A stretch of DNA of 64,000 nt from Ascaris suum (lineage: Eukaryota; Nematoda; Chromadorea; Rhabditida; Ascarididae). The DNA lies in contig CM024170.1 in NCBI GenBank assembly GCA_013433145.1, positions 12,623,866 to 12,687,865 on the forward strand, given 5' to 3'. The notes beneath the pieces are model-generated. The model was given only the letters and a program-made list of their open reading frames with translations. It was not told where the DNA came from and did no database searches. Positions 50,701 through 64,000 of this stretch are shown piece after piece. The translations under genes were made by a program, and so were the position numbers. Position 1 is the stretch's first letter. Every line of letters begins with the position of its first letter.

Positions 50701-53700
50701 CACAGAGAAATCTGTAAAAGCATCCAGCAATCTCCAAATTCGGATCCCAAACAATCCATCCAGAAATCTCGGCTATCGTCACATCGAAATGAGTAGATCT
50801 TTTTTTTTGAGTTCTCAATTAAAAACGGTAGATTAAATTACATAGATAAAAGATAATCAACATCACAACGCATATCTAGGAATGAGGTTTAAAAAAAATC
50901 AAAGGAAATCTCTAACCAATTGGCTCATGATCACCGTTTAAAGTGTCAACGACATGCTCGATTTTCTCGACAGCAAAGCATGCACTTAATGCACGACTTT
51001 GTATATCCGCACCGACCGCAATGATCGATTTCGTTATTTTCGAGAGGAATTCCACCAAACGTGGCACTTGAGGGAAGTTGCCATTCTTATAGGCTGTAGT
51101 GAGACATTCCGATATCTGTAAATATTGCTCTCCTAATTGAGTGCATCGATATAAATGAATTAACAATTCAATATAATTTGAATAAATCACATAGAATCCC
51201 CAGCTCCCTCCAGCTAAAACATCCAAACAATCTCTTCAAAAAAACAAAAAAAAAAAAAAAACAGACTTGAACACAGCGGACAATCACTATCCCATTATTT
51301 TCATCAATAATGAGTCCTCCCATAAAAGTATCAATAATAAGTGGAAATGCTGTTATGTCGCCGACAGGTGCAAAAGCAGAGGTTTTCATTTTCACTTCGA
51401 GTGACAGCAGGGAATTCTTTACGAAAGAATGTTAATATAATGAACGCTTCAACATAACCCATATGTAGGACAATTACTGAAGTTAACCTGTACATACAAC
51501 AAAGTTAAGGTGTTCCTAATTTAATCAGAAATCAACAAATCTGCATAACTTATAAAGGTAAAAAGGGCCTCACTACGTCTCCTAGATTTTATGTCTTTAA
51601 AAGTTGCACAACTGAGAATCCCCAGCATCGAATAGATTGCACGCTCACACATTCACCCTGTTTCCATATATTCATAGATTGGAGAACAACGCAAAAATGA
51701 TATCAACATACAAAAACAACGGATGGTATACCTCCTTTTCGGTTTGGTCGAATAGTACGCTCAATTCAGTATAATAAATAATACCCGCATTGAAGCGACC
51801 ATATTGCTCAAGAAGACCGAACAACAAATATCCTAAAAGATTAAAAAAACAATTCTGAATATGCGCCGAATCATCTCAACAGAATTCTTTATACTTGCAT
51901 CAATTCAACTAAAATGAACTACGTCGTTGATCTTATGCCTTCATTTCTATATTCAATTTCGCATAGTGAGTTTTACTTGTTTTCACATTATTCAATCAGC
52001 TAAACGAGCTATAGCCACATACTTAAATGTTAGTGACCACACCTAAACCATATACCATTATAACACATGAAATCAATATACCATTTAATTACACACCTGC
52101 TCGACACAACCACACCTGTTGACTTCATCTATAACATACCTCAAATTCATTGTTGCAAGCTTTCACTTACTAATACATCATTATTCAAATCATAATTGCT
52201 ACTAGAAGTAAGTGTTATCAGTGTCAATCAGCGAATTTCAGATTAGAATATTCGTGACCTAAAATAGCAAAATAGCCACATTTCTCAGTGTGCTGAAAGA
52301 TCATACAACGCAAAATTTCCTTGTGAAGATAAAAATCATTCCCAAAATTTCCGCAGGAAGGTCACAGATTTTTCCATCTTCAGCTGCTCAGCAACCACAC
52401 CTCAGCGTAGCTTGACTTCCACCTCAACTCTCCCTCCTCTCAATCCTCCTCACCTCAAGCAACTCCACAGTTAACATCAACCTACTATAGCATTCGAGAA
52501 AATTCAACAATAACTGCGACATATGATGTAACCTCAGGTATTACTTCAATGAAACTAGCAATAAAGAAGCAATAAAGGATGAAGCATACCCAAAGTATCT
52601 CGTTGTACGTTTTTAATATCAAGTGACTGCATTAACTTCTGCAGTTGTGCTGTCGCACCGATGATAGCATATGCCCGACACAGCACAAGACGGCACAGCG
52701 GATCAGAAGGATGTCGTGAGTGTACCCATTCCATCAACAGAATCAATTCGTATAAAGCAACCGACCCTTCTGTAAAAATGCCTATCTTATCACGCTAGCA
52801 TTACTACCACCTCTCATTGCAAAGCAACTACATACAACGTTAGTATATGCTTCTTAGATCTTCAAAATATATCTCTAAAGCAAGCAAACAGAGGGTCATA
52901 AAAATTCACCAAAACAAGCGACAACTCACAAAGGAACCCATAGTAAAAACGATTTCACAAATTATACCCACTGTTGAGAAACTACCTTTTTGATCAAAAC
53001 TTCTGATCACCATTGCAGTAATACGAAACGCAAACTATATTTTTCATTCTCTTACAAAACAATGAAAGTAATCAAGTGACATAGTTTATTTTCGGGCAAA
53101 TCGAACAGTCACTCCCTAGCAATACATCATTCTTCCCATGTACCAATTGCAAATCGCCTTTACAGCTCAAATGTTTCAAGGAATAGGAACTAATAAGCAC
53201 AGTGTGAAGAATCGACCTGTAAGAAGTAGAGGTCCATTTAAAGACCACAGGAGCTAAATGGATCAAAACGGCTTTGGGAAAGAGTAGGTGGAAGCGATAT
53301 AAAGAGAAATTTATTCGTAACGAATGCTCCTCTGATTGAAATAAATAAACAAATGAATAAATAAATAAATAAACCACAGTGTGGTGCAAACATCTTTTCA
53401 GTAGTTACAAACAAATGCACAACAAAAGAAGACTAACCACTCTAACTGAACCTATATAAGCAAGCGTACCTTATCTAAACATCCCCTCTCCCCCAAAGAA
53501 ATAAATCATCAAGAATCGCGTACCGCTTTCCGTATAAAGATCCCATAATAAATGAGCAGCAAGCTGTGCATAAGCCGCTGCAGCAAGATCCGAATCAGCA
53601 CAGCGTTGAACCATATCGACCATATGTGCACACAATGTCCTCTTTTCGAGTGCACTCATATGCTCATCAGTAGCTACCGCTCTTCGTAATCGACTGCACA

Positions 53701-53809
53701 CTATATCCGCCCACTTCACATCTTCGGCTATCTGAAACTTTGCCATTCTCCTACTAATTTCACATACATAAATAAATAAATATAAATATAAAAATAAATA
53801 AATAAATAA

Positions 53810-53872
<63 letters not shown>

Positions 53873-56800
53873 ACACAGATAGCCATACAGTACCAACTCA
53901 TAACTATAATCTATGAAATTACAGACTTTTTAAATATATGAGAGTTATTTTGAAATAAATAAAAGCAAAATAAAGAAAAAATAAAGTAATCTTCCATAAT
54001 ACAATCTCTAAATCTTCAAGTTGGAAATTCTCACGGCACGACGAAGTCAAGTACCCATTACAAAGGGGAATATTTAGTTCTCCTTAAAATATAAAAATAT
54101 AGCCCTGCGCGTATGGCTATGGTTATATTACCACCGAAGATAAAGCAAGAGCTCGATCGCTTCATAACTCCAGAAGGAGTAACGACGACGATTCACACTA
54201 CCTACGAAAATGTCATCGATTCCCTAGACAAAACTCATACGACTAAAGCATCAATAAAATAAAAACTTACAATCTCACTATTGTTATCACTTTTCTTGCG
54301 GACATCATCAACGATAGCGGCGATCCTTTGAAGGAATGGTTCAATCTGATGTTCGCCTAATAGGCTGACAAACGATCGGATATCAGTAAAGCAGCAAGGC
54401 TTCGCGTGGAACATCGATACGTACTCTACAAGATGATCCAATGGTTCTCCTGAAAAATTCTAAAGCCAATAAAGGTTCGCTATCCTCACTTAAACATATC
54501 AATAAATATTATTAGCATATTTCTAGCCGCCTCTTCATAGCATCATCTCAAGCTCGACTTATTTTCCCTTCTTCATCATTCATCAGTTTAGAGCCTTAAA
54601 TTTATGCAAATCAAAGGTTCTCGATAGATGGGATCATCCTCTTCCATCAAACTATGTTTGGGAGTCGGTTATAACTTCATCTTATGACCGGTGGCGAATG
54701 ATGGGATATGAAAAGTGAAAACATCAAGAAGAAAAACTTTCAATCTCAATTTTCTTATGAAATTTGCGATTTATTCCCGCAAGATCGCAACTTATAACCT
54801 CAAATTTTGCCCTCGTTTGCAAAATTTTTCCCACCCATTTTCTTTTTTTCCATATATCTTCTGAGTGCAACTGAAAAGTTACGAAACTCCTCGTACCGAA
54901 GATAATTATTGCACATAAAGAGAGGGCAAAAAACCCCCAACCAGGTGTGCATCATTACCACAATGGTGAATATGCAACATACATTAACAACTCGTTTTAT
55001 CACAGAATAAAAGATTACAAGTCCCCTCTCCCAATAAAACTTTCTCTTATTTCCGGAAAAAAAAAGGTGGCAACTCTCATAATATGTTCTCTGCAACCGC
55101 AACTTCCATATCGATAACTCCCCAAATGAAAACTGTTCTTTTCATGCTCCTAAAGGCAAGTTACTGAGTACTTAGCAGAGATCAACGCACATATAAGACT
55201 CCCAACAAAGCGACTGGAAAAATAAAGTCAACCATGGAATAGTTGGAATATTCTCCATCCATATTTACAAGTGTAACCTAAAATCTTGAAACGATGTAGA
55301 TATCCCCTCTGCTCACTTACTTGGCTGGTTCGAGGTGGTATTTTAGTAACGCCACCTGAAAGACAACTTTCGGTCCTCCAGCGTAATGATCATCCCCCCT
55401 CCCCCATAAAAATTATCGTACTGCTCTGAAAAAAGAGATGGGTTACGCAATCAAGGGAGGTAGAGGTGAGAGTTGAGGAGAGAGGAGATGAGGGGGGAGG
55501 GGGTGGGAGTGAGTAGTCTTTTCCCTAAAAATGAAAATCCAACTTCGAAAATGCTCAGATCGTTATCAAATTTCATAAACATGTTCTGAGGAGTCGGAAA
55601 AGAAGCTAGTTGGAGCAAAACTTTCGCTCAGCCAAAAACGGCATTTCTGGTATACTCAATTGCTTGAAAAGCCACCCGACTAATATGGCTTGGTAGGGAA
55701 CTAGAACAACAATCTAAAGCAATATATCTGCTTATAAAACAGCACCCAAAACATAAAATGAAAGAGCGAAAAATCCTTTAATAACCCAGTGGAGTCATAT
55801 TCGATGAATCTGAAGGGGCCAGTGGAACAGCTTTCCGAATGATTTACAGAAGCAATAAAATAAACCGAGTGATCACTATCGAGATAATAAAATATAAATC
55901 ACCTTCTAGTGCAGTCAAATTGTTTTCAACTCGCATTTACCTCTCAAAAAAGGCTGATTGTAAGCTTACTCCCAACGCCAATAATATACCGCAGTAAATC
56001 ATGTTATTATATTTCCTCATGTTATACCTCATATAATACCATACAACCTAACAACAACAACAACAAAATGGTTCATTCAATTCGAAACGTAATTTCATAG
56101 AATCTCCAGGTAAACAACATTCAGCTATCCACTCATTTCCCAATTAAAAATGAACGGAAATGATAGATTCATAAACAATACCAATCATTACTTACCCAAG
56201 TGATCGTGTAATTTAACTAAGTTTTAAGTAAACGAAGCGGCAACTTAAGAAATGAATTGGAAATTGTTTTTTCAGAAAGAACCCATACTATCGGCAACGT
56301 TATAATTTCTCACCAGTGCATACCTCAGACAGATATCCTACGGTATTTCCCACACAGTATCTTCTTTTTCTATGCGCTATATATTCATCCAATTGCAGCG
56401 TTGGAATTGAACATTATTCACTGCCGCCTCTAATTAACTCAATCGCCCAGAGGTTAATTTCACTCCTATGTTCATGTTCTTTCTAGATCATGGACTTGCA
56501 ACTTTTAACGCTCTTATGGACAATAGATATTATGGTCATTTTAGACCATCATAATACCTTCAACTCCCTATCGCTGCACCTGCATCTCTTCTTCCACAAC
56601 AGCATCGACTTACACTTTGATATCACTAACATACCCTAATGAAACCCTCCTCTTCTCATGTGACACATCAAAGTAGGTGGGTACCATCGTTTTCGGTAAA
56701 GAAATGTTATTGAACATGCACGACATGCAAAACACAAAAACAATCGACAAGGACAAAAGCACAATAAGAGGAGGAACAGTATAAACGAAGACACGACGGC

Positions 56801-59800
56801 GAACACTTACCGAGCGGAAGCGTACCTAGTTGGTTGCGCAAGGCGAGTTGCTGCTCCAACAGTCTCGTTATTAACGTCAATCGAGCTAGGTAGATGCCAC
56901 GAACGCGATCACCCGTTCCCAGAGTACGTGCCTTCTCAATCAGAGACAATACACGCTCCACAAGCCTATCGATTAACCTACAATAATATACCCTCATGTT
57001 TGCCAGATATCTCTCGATTGATCGTCATCTTTCGGGGAACTTTCCGTTCCCTCTTCCAAAACTCGCTTCTTCTTTGCAAATGGTCTTTTACTTCGGCAAA
57101 TATTCGGTACACAATCGTTGACCGATAAGATTCTTTGAAATTGCCGATAAGTTGATTGTGACTCAGCTTACACACTGTTTGACCTTTACGCCTACCAAAT
57201 GTGGACTATGACAAAAGAAAATATCCCCACTCGTGTTTTAATGATTTCTATTTTTGCACGTGCCAAATTCAGTTTATCTCCCGAGCAACCATTGCAAAGA
57301 AGGATCTCTCAATCCCCCGCCGATCCCTTCATTCGTACACTCCAGCATCTCGAAAAAAATCCTTCCGAATTAGGTGATAAAAGAGTCTATTTGCCTTCCA
57401 CCTTCCGTCTTGCATACGACATCGAAACAATATGAAACCATGATTATCGATAAGAAAATAATAAAAACTTAAGAAAAAACAAACAATGTGAAATATCGTT
57501 CAAATAAGGATCTTTATGACGGATATTTTGCCCCAACATGAAATTCGCTTATCATTGTTCGCAAAAAGTATACAAACTGAGATAAATCTATATATACCAA
57601 CGCTCTAAATGAATTTTCCACATTAACTGATAAATTACTATTCAGTTCTAAATGAAAAGGGGTTTAAAGAGGCTAGTACTGTGATGTTCTGAAATAGCAT
57701 TCCCCTCCCCCCTCCCCGAAATGTGATATCTTCTCGCCCCAAAACCAGCAAATTTAAGGATTAAAAAATTCTAAAGGAAAGCAAAAAATAGATAGAATCA
57801 TCAAGCTCAATTTTACTTAATGGCCATTAAGTCGACAAAGTGAAAACTTCTATGAAAGTTTAATTGCGCCCAGAAAGAAAAAAAAAAGAGAAACAAATAA
57901 AGACAATCCTGAACTTGAAAAAATTTAATCAAAACTCACGTATTTTTCTCTTCGGCAGAGCAAGTCTCTTCTTTCATTCGTTCAAATGCCGAATCGAATA
58001 AAAATGTCCACAATGTCCAATCATCTGGACTAAAATAAACACAAATAAAAGTACAGCGTTGTTTCATAGCTGCTAGAAATGATCTGCTAGGGGTTCATTT
58101 ATGGATAGGAAGGGTGACCGTTTCAACCTCTTCTCTTTCTAATGCCCTCTTGATTGCGGCACAATTGCGGAAGAAGAGGAAAAAACTGGAAATATAACTT
58201 TAAAAAAAGAGCTTAGGAGACAGCCGTTTCGAAGAAACCCAATTACTTACCCGGAGAGTAAGCCACCTTCCATTAAAAATAGAGCCACGACTGCTGACAG
58301 CTTCACCGGCACAACTACTCACCGCTAGGAAAACAAGAACAAAGCCAAACAGAAACAGTCAAAAATACGTCGCCTCACGACTCTGCTCAAAGAACTGTCT
58401 ATGTGCCCTGATTTCCCAAAAGGGGAAGGAGGTTAATCCACTCCCATTCCGCCTCCTCCCAACGAACCAGTCGTAAACCATTCCGCCTCTCTCGGGCATC
58501 ACCTTCCTCTGAACGCACGAGTAAATAACAATAATAACCCCAGAGTGGAAAAACGAAGATGAAGCAATCTCGTTGGCTACAAAGGAGGAGAGGGGAGGGG
58601 CAGAGGAGGAAAAGAATGTTGCTCGTTCTCACTTCTTCACCGCACCCCACCCTTCAACACCCTCTTTGCTTTATAGTGGCTTGCTTCTCCCCTCAAATCC
58701 CATTATGATGGGAAACGAGGATGGGAGAGTAAACGCCATCGAGGAATTCACTATGAAAATAACGCTTAAGCAACAAGAATCAAAGGGTGAAGTTATATCT
58801 TAACTGAAATTGCCCTTTATATTTGACTCTTCCAATTATCTCTCCAGCAAAGAGACTTAGAATAATATTTAAAGAGATAAAAACATGAACAAAACTGAAC
58901 ACGAAAGATAAAATGATGAAAAAGCAACTCACTCATTTTTGAGCTCAGAGATGCAACGTTCAATCACCAATGCATGATTGCCGGCCTTTTGATGAAGTGA
59001 TAAAATTCGATAGAATAGAAAATGCACCGGCTGTTGCATAAAACGTCGTGCTAGTGGATCAGCTACAAGAAATCTTCATTTGAATGACAACAGTAGGGCA
59101 ATATCATAAATAATGACTGAAGTTTTCAATAAACGTGATAAGATCAACTGACAACTTCAAAGGATGCACAAGAGCTTTTTTATTAGTAACGGCTTAAACA
59201 GAGGGTGGAAAACACAATACAAATGCCCTGCTCGACAGCATTTTAACTAAAAATAAGAGCGAAAAAATATTGTACTGCTGATCTGCAGTGAACTACTACT
59301 CTCACATCCCTCCATTCTCTACTAGGATGAGGACATACCCCTCCCTCAGATGCGACCAACCTCACGGCAGGTGAGAAAGAACTTGCAAGGAGTGAATGCT
59401 GCAGTAGCCGAAGGTCATCGAAACCTCGGATCATCCATAAGGTTAGAAAGGCTGTCGCAAATCATGCCGGACTTCATCCGGCCGGCGCTGGGAGTTAGTG
59501 GAAAGCAAGGATTTGGATGAGTTTCGCTTCGTTCGTCATATATTGCCTTATAAGTGCCAACGAATTCTGATAGTTGGAACGTTTAACATGCGGCAAAAGA
59601 ATATCAAAAACGCTTTAAATCCAGCTCCTTTTCTTTGAATTCATTAATCGAGTGTTGTAACATCCCATAACTTCAAGCTATGAGTATATGAAAACAAACT
59701 CTGTCATCTCGCATATATATAACCTTGTTTATTAGTGGCTTCTAACTTCTCTTCAGTCCTCTTTCACTGAGGCACTCATACTGGACCAATGCACAGGGGC

Positions 59801-62800
59801 ATTTCTCGAAATTATCGAGAAGAAAAAATCAAGACAATATAGAGAGCAAATGAGTCTTTATGCACCATCCTGCCACGCGATTTATGAACGAATAAAAGAT
59901 AGCAGAAACTCACATTCCAGAAAGCGAGCCGCTTCTTCGAATTTGCCCTCTCCTTCCAAAATTAACACATAAAGGTTGCATTCTGAAATAAGAGTTATTG
60001 CTAATTACAACGACACAGGATCACTACTTCAGAAGCGATTTAAAGCAGTAGGAAAGAAGGATCGGTGGACAAAATAACGGAAACGATCAGTGGAGACAAG
60101 AGATAAAGTTGCATTTATTTGTTTATTTATACTTACATTTATATTTATATGTGTAGTACATGTATGGACAAACACAAAAATGTAAGTCGATGAAACACGA
60201 GAGTATCAGACTACACTGGAGGGGAGTCTATGCAATTAAGCATACGGTATCAAGTATGAGTGTTAACGTAAGGTCATATATGAATCCTTTTGAGCAGGCG
60301 CAATGAATTCCGCAAACAAACCAGCTTCTGCCTGAATCGAATTCGATTCAATCATCTTGACGACCATCTTTTCAGCCAGTGGATACAACATCGACTGTGC
60401 CAGCTTCGTATCACCAGATATCGCCTGCAAAGAAATCCCTTCACCTACGACATACCATCGAATCGACTGTGTGCTTCGCCGTTTACCAACGGTACGGACA
60501 ACAGCGGATCATAAATAACAGGTACATTCATTATCATCAATTTCCACTGCTAAAACCGTTTGAATGCTGTTTCAAAATAGTACTATAAAGCGATGGCCAA
60601 AATACCTGAACTTCAACCTTCTATATTGCATATTCAAAGATTCACGCAGTAAGAGGCACAGGCTTATATGACGCTTGGCCTCGAACACATCTCGCTAACG
60701 AAACGTTGCTGCTTGCAACAACTAAGCAGTGGGCACCGTAAGCAACTGACCAAACAATAAATCCCTCAGTATTTTCTGTTATAAAACTACTAAGTAATCT
60801 GCTCCCAAATATAAGAATCGATCGACTATGAGAGCGAATATACATGAAAACAATACGCAATCATAAAATTCATTTACGACCTAAAATATGGGAAAGAGAA
60901 AATCAAGCACTACAGCTTATTCTACGCCCTTGTGGCGGCACTATACATCCATTTCCTCCCCATTCTCACATATCGCAATAACGCGTTATCCGAAAAGATA
61001 GGAATTTGGGTTAATCATGAAATGTAAAAAGTAATGAATACTAAGATACTCGCCATCGAACTTTACTTTACAATTTGATCAAGTTTACAACCAACTTACT
61101 TTACTCGCCATAATTTACAATTAACAATTTGATACCAACCCGCAACTGCACCCGACCCAAATTTCACAAATCGCGTTCCCCAAGAAGGTTTGAGTTGAAA
61201 AGATTCATAAACCTCTCTACTTCTCAAAAGAAAATCGACAAACCTGCATTACAATGCTCATCACATTCCAGAAATAATAAGGATTGCGCTGGAATTCTTT
61301 GAACAACGAAAGAGCAGTTTTCTGCTGCAATTTATAGTTACGCACGCGTACATAGCTCATAAACAGGTGCGTCAGGTATTGCTCGTTCTTCGGGAAACGT
61401 GCACACACCCTTTCGTAGAGAGTCGAGATTCGTTCCGGTGTATATGCCTCCTTAAAATATACATCATTTGTTCGGTTGCATGAATGCAACACTATGAGAA
61501 AGCAATACCCCAAGTGGACTACATCAAGTCGTTCGCGCCACAGATTTTTGCGCACCGATAATATACCTCGTGGAGTAAATGAAATAGTTTATGCTTTTCC
61601 GTTAGTGTGCTCTTTTGGAAGTGAAGTTTTTACTCCTCTCACTTGTTTTTCCCATTACAACTGAAGAAATCCAGGCATCTAATCATCTAATCATCTATCA
61701 TTATAGAAGCCAAATTCCAACACACCTTCAGCGACTCACCAACGATCAAATTATGCCCACATCGGTCATTTATTTATAAGTGTCCACCTTGCAAAAGCAC
61801 AAGAAATCCCAACCACCTCATCTAATCATTTTAGTTTTGATATTTCATCTATCACAACATATCAATATTACGTTAAAAACAAAGCAGATAAAGAACTGAG
61901 GTTTAAAAAAATATGAAATGAAGAATAGAAATTCTCACATAAAAATAACTTCTTTCAACTCGCTCTTTTAAAATATATTCGAGCAAAAAAAAAAGAGCGG
62001 AAAAAAAAATAAATGAATAAAATTGAAAGCTGAGAACTTTGAAAAAGCAAAAAGAAATTTCACCTTAAAACAATGACACATCGCTTGAAGAGTATTCTCG
62101 TCGATATCTTCTTTCAATGATTCCACCTCTTCAATGAGTGGCCATGCCTCAGTATGCTTATCACTGCGAATCAACGCCAACGCCTTTAATACCTAAATAA
62201 ATAAATATGAAATTCTGCATTAGTACAATGATGATTTATCTCCCAGCCACTTAAAAACAATACTCTCTGAGTTTAATAGTATTTAACCGAATATGGAAGC
62301 AAATTACTATTTCTACTTTCATACTCTTTACTTTTACAATTGATAACTTTGAATCAAGTATGCGGATAAAGCAAAGGTACAGACTAAAAAAATGATGGGA
62401 GGTACAGACTAAAAAAGTAGTCAACCAAAACCCTTTTCAACACCCTTACAATATTTTTACTTGACTGTAGAAAATAAATATCGCATTTGTACGAACCGCT
62501 GAATTTCGGGTCTTCTAAAAAAAGAAATTGGAGAAAAGTTTTAGAGGAGTGATAACTACTTCTCCACCTCACTCACCTCACAACCAGTTTCACAAGTTGC
62601 CAACAAAAAAAAAAGAAATTAAACGTTCCAAATAAAACTCTCGTGTCTTAGTCAATCTGATCTCGCATGGAATTCATAATAAAGAATAATTTTTATATTG
62701 GTATAAGATGAAGTGGTATTTTTTCCCATTATCGAATACCTATAATTCCTTGCAAAAATGACGGATCATCGTCAACGACGGGAAACGAGGTCATCCTACA

Positions 62801-63074
62801 ACTTGGTGGTTCACGAACTGCCAATTATCAGACAGACACATTCAGACCAAACATAAATACGCACAGACATGACATCATGACAATGCGCTTTGGCATAGTA
62901 AACTTGTAAAATCTCATAGAAAGCAAACAACACCAACATATAAACAATGGAAAAAAGTTTGCACTATAAACATAAAACAATGGCCTACTTTAGCGGTATG
63001 AGTGCTCGGATGCTTCTTCAGTACTTTCTCAGCTTCCTGAATCGCCTTTTTGTTGTTGCCGCCGTCGATGGCGT
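44780..63074 (-). CDS. NAA25: NAA25, auxiliary subunit of NatB acetyltransferase (5' partial, 20 exons)
   Basis: Non-catalytic TPR-superhelix partner of NAA20 in cytosolic ribosome-linked NatB, which acetylates Met-Asp/Glu/Asn/Gln N-termini; the C. elegans homologue is CRA-1. Minus-strand exons: 62989-63074, 62064-62192, 61244-61450, 60322-60424, 59914-59982, 58933-59062, 57940-58029, 56811-56977, 54271-54449, 53524-53731, 52590-52769, 51732-51832, 50917-51115, 50602-50711, 50223-50375, 49390-49521, 47794-47866, 46985-47166, 45981-46133, 44780-44905. Every junction is GT/AG and in phase, giving about 924 codons and ending PPWA-stop. Family landmarks in order: DGGNNKKAIQEAEKVLKKH, HLFMSYVRV and NPYYFW, PDDWTLW, AKPCCFTD, DIKNVQRDTLG, VVEDNRDFNV. 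The first ~25 codons are upstream and not found. The exon ending at 47794 uses GTTAGT; a stronger GTGAGT 28 nt earlier would break the frame, so that junction is the least certain. Introns 205-2361 bp hold only simple repeats. Confidence 0.93.
49214..49339 (+). repeat. G-rich tract and 49/42-bp tandem duplication in NAA25 intron
   Basis: A tract of GGGGA and GGGGGG runs (49,214-49,275) leads into a unit starting AAGGGGAGCGGGG and ending CCGTTATATAAATATTAACG. The unit is present at 49,249-49,297 and again at 49,298-49,339, the second copy lacking 7 bases, with a fragment of a third starting after it. Four or more closely spaced G runs make a G-quadruplex possible on the plus strand, which is the non-transcribed-sense side for NAA25. 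Confidence 0.8.
53338..53374. repeat. (ATAA)n microsatellite
   Basis: Imperfect ATAA/ACAA tetranucleotide tract in the intron between the NAA25 exons at 53,524 and 52,769. Confidence 0.8.
53768..53873. repeat. (AAAT)n microsatellite next to an NAA25 acceptor
   Basis: About 26 AAAT units, interrupted near its left end, lying just upstream (in minus orientation) of the acceptor of the exon at 53,524-53,731. Length change here could affect the distance from branch site to acceptor but not the coding sequence. Confidence 0.9.
62375..62416. repeat. 25-bp tandem duplication in NAA25 intron
   Basis: AGGTACAGACTAAAAAA occurs at 62,375 and again at 62,400. It is a simple two-copy duplication in the intron between the exons at 62,989 and 62,192. 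Confidence 0.8.
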
Positions 63075-64000
63075 CTGAAAAAACTTTTCAAACCAAAACG
63101 ACATTGCTATATGATAGTATATAAATGAAATATTAAATATGAATATCTTCAACAGTTAGGAAAAAAAAGATATAGAAAACAAATGTATCACCAATATTTT
63201 CTCAAGCAATAAGATGGACTTAATTCCACCTTAATGAATTTGAATTGAACAGGTGCAATTTATTCGCGATCATATCTTCAAACTTATACGCTATTCCAAA
63301 CTTTTAAAGCTTTCTCTCTGAATTCGGAAACTGCTGATCCACAAGATATGATGCTCCCACTCATCAAAAAAATTTTCCTTTCATGACGATACAATTAGTC
63401 AGTGAATAGTTGCAACGTTTCTTGAAACCAAAGCTCCCCTTTACGCTTTAAATTGCAATTTGCATATCCAGCAGCTGAAACCAAAGAACAAACAGCGAAA
63501 ATCACTTTAAAAAATTGCAAAATTTGCATAACCCACAATAAAATTATCAGAAGAAATTGAATTTAGCCCTTGAAAAAAAAAAAAATTAAGATATAAGAAT
63601 AAACACTTTTCCGCTTTCAACAAGACTTGTCTCTATCGTTGTACTAAACATAGAAACCCCGTGCAAGCAGACAGATACATCAAATACCAAAACATTATTA
63701 CATCTACAAGGACAGTAATTGGCATTTAAATCTTTTCGACTATCCTGAAAGCAAGATTAAGAAGTAAAAAGCCAACTGAAGAAGACCTCCTTAATGAGGG
63801 GAATTTGTTATGGATGACGAATCGTTTCGTTCTACAACTATTCTAATGAAGCAGAATGCATATCAGCGTGAAAAGAATCGCCGGGACAAAGTACAGCAAA
63901 GGAAACTGAGCACAGCAACTTTGATACCCACCCCCTTCCACAATGTCACGTTCACCATGGTACATTCCTATCACGGTTTTTTTTTTTGCTCCAAGTACCT
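63075..64000. other. 5' side of NAA25, first exon not located
   Basis: The exon at 63,074 begins in phase 1, so an upstream exon ending in one base of the codon before AIDGGNN must exist. I found no stretch here on the minus strand resembling the family N-terminus with a suitable donor, so it probably lies beyond the window edge. Otherwise this is AT-rich intronic or upstream sequence with no other gene seen. Confidence 0.5.

Noticed and set aside
51262..51395. Minus-strand open frame containing APVGDITAFPLIIDTF in an NAA25 intron
   Set aside because: No acceptor or donor fits, and the flanking exons (51,732 and 51,115) join in frame without it.
58251..58314. Extra NAA25 exon reading VVPVKLSAVVALFLMEGGLL
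   Set aside because: It has a good GTAAGT donor, but its acceptor phase does not match the upstream exon ending at 58,933. Splicing 58,933 directly to 58,029 restores the frame and the family sequence KNDPDDW.
60290..60590. Plus-strand open frames over 60.3-60.6 kb
   Set aside because: They are the antisense of the NAA25 exon at 60,322-60,424 and adjoining intron.
17665..63074. Operon linking NAA25 and glycerate kinase
   Set aside because: Same strand, but about 16 kb apart with a possible gene in between; nematode operon genes are usually within a few hundred bases to a few kb.

Overview
The window looks like chromosomal DNA of a nematode. The two recognisable genes are broken into short exons (69-410 bp) separated by AT-rich introns of 0.2-2.5 kb. 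Nearly all acceptors have the short T-rich nematode form (TTTTCAG, TTTACAG, TTTTAG) with no long polypyrimidine tract. One start codon lies 11 nt behind such an acceptor, as expected for spliced-leader trans-splicing. The genus cannot be fixed from the sequence. The long introns resemble parasitic chromadorean genomes more than Caenorhabditis, but this is inference. Nothing looks prokaryotic, viral or plasmid-derived.

Layout. (1) Positions 1 to about 15,640 hold a continuous head-to-tail satellite with a 51-bp monomer. It is GC- and CpG-rich in an otherwise AT-rich window and runs off the left edge. It has at least two monomer classes, higher-order blocks and a 15-bp perfect dyad in most monomers. 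Copies decay progressively from about 13,600 to 15,640, and the array ends in CA, TC and TA microsatellites (15,651-16,028). (2) 16,100-17,660 has no identified gene, apart from an orphan coding-like stretch. (3) 17,665-28,878, minus strand: a seven-exon glycerate kinase gene (GLYCTK, MOFRL family), 478 codons, assembled with every splice phase consistent. (4) 28,890-44,779 is mostly AT-rich intergenic DNA with weak exon candidates: two phase-compatible minus-strand exons at 36.5 and 34.8 kb, a thrombospondin-type-1-like exon at 43.5 kb and a plus-strand candidate at 41.5 kb. It also holds inverted repeats and microsatellites. (5) 44,780-63,074, minus strand: twenty exons of NAA25, the auxiliary subunit of the NatB N-terminal acetyltransferase. 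About 924 codons reach the stop; only the first ~25 residues are not found.

NAA25 and GLYCTK lie on the same strand but about 16 kb apart and in unrelated pathways (co-translational protein acetylation and glycerate/serine-fructose metabolism), so there is no sign of an operon. The most unusual object is the 51-bp satellite. A 51-bp period equals 17 codons, and the consensus has a stop in only one of six frames, so very long open frames appear on both strands. Indels every few monomers argue that these are a by-product of the repeat and not proteins.
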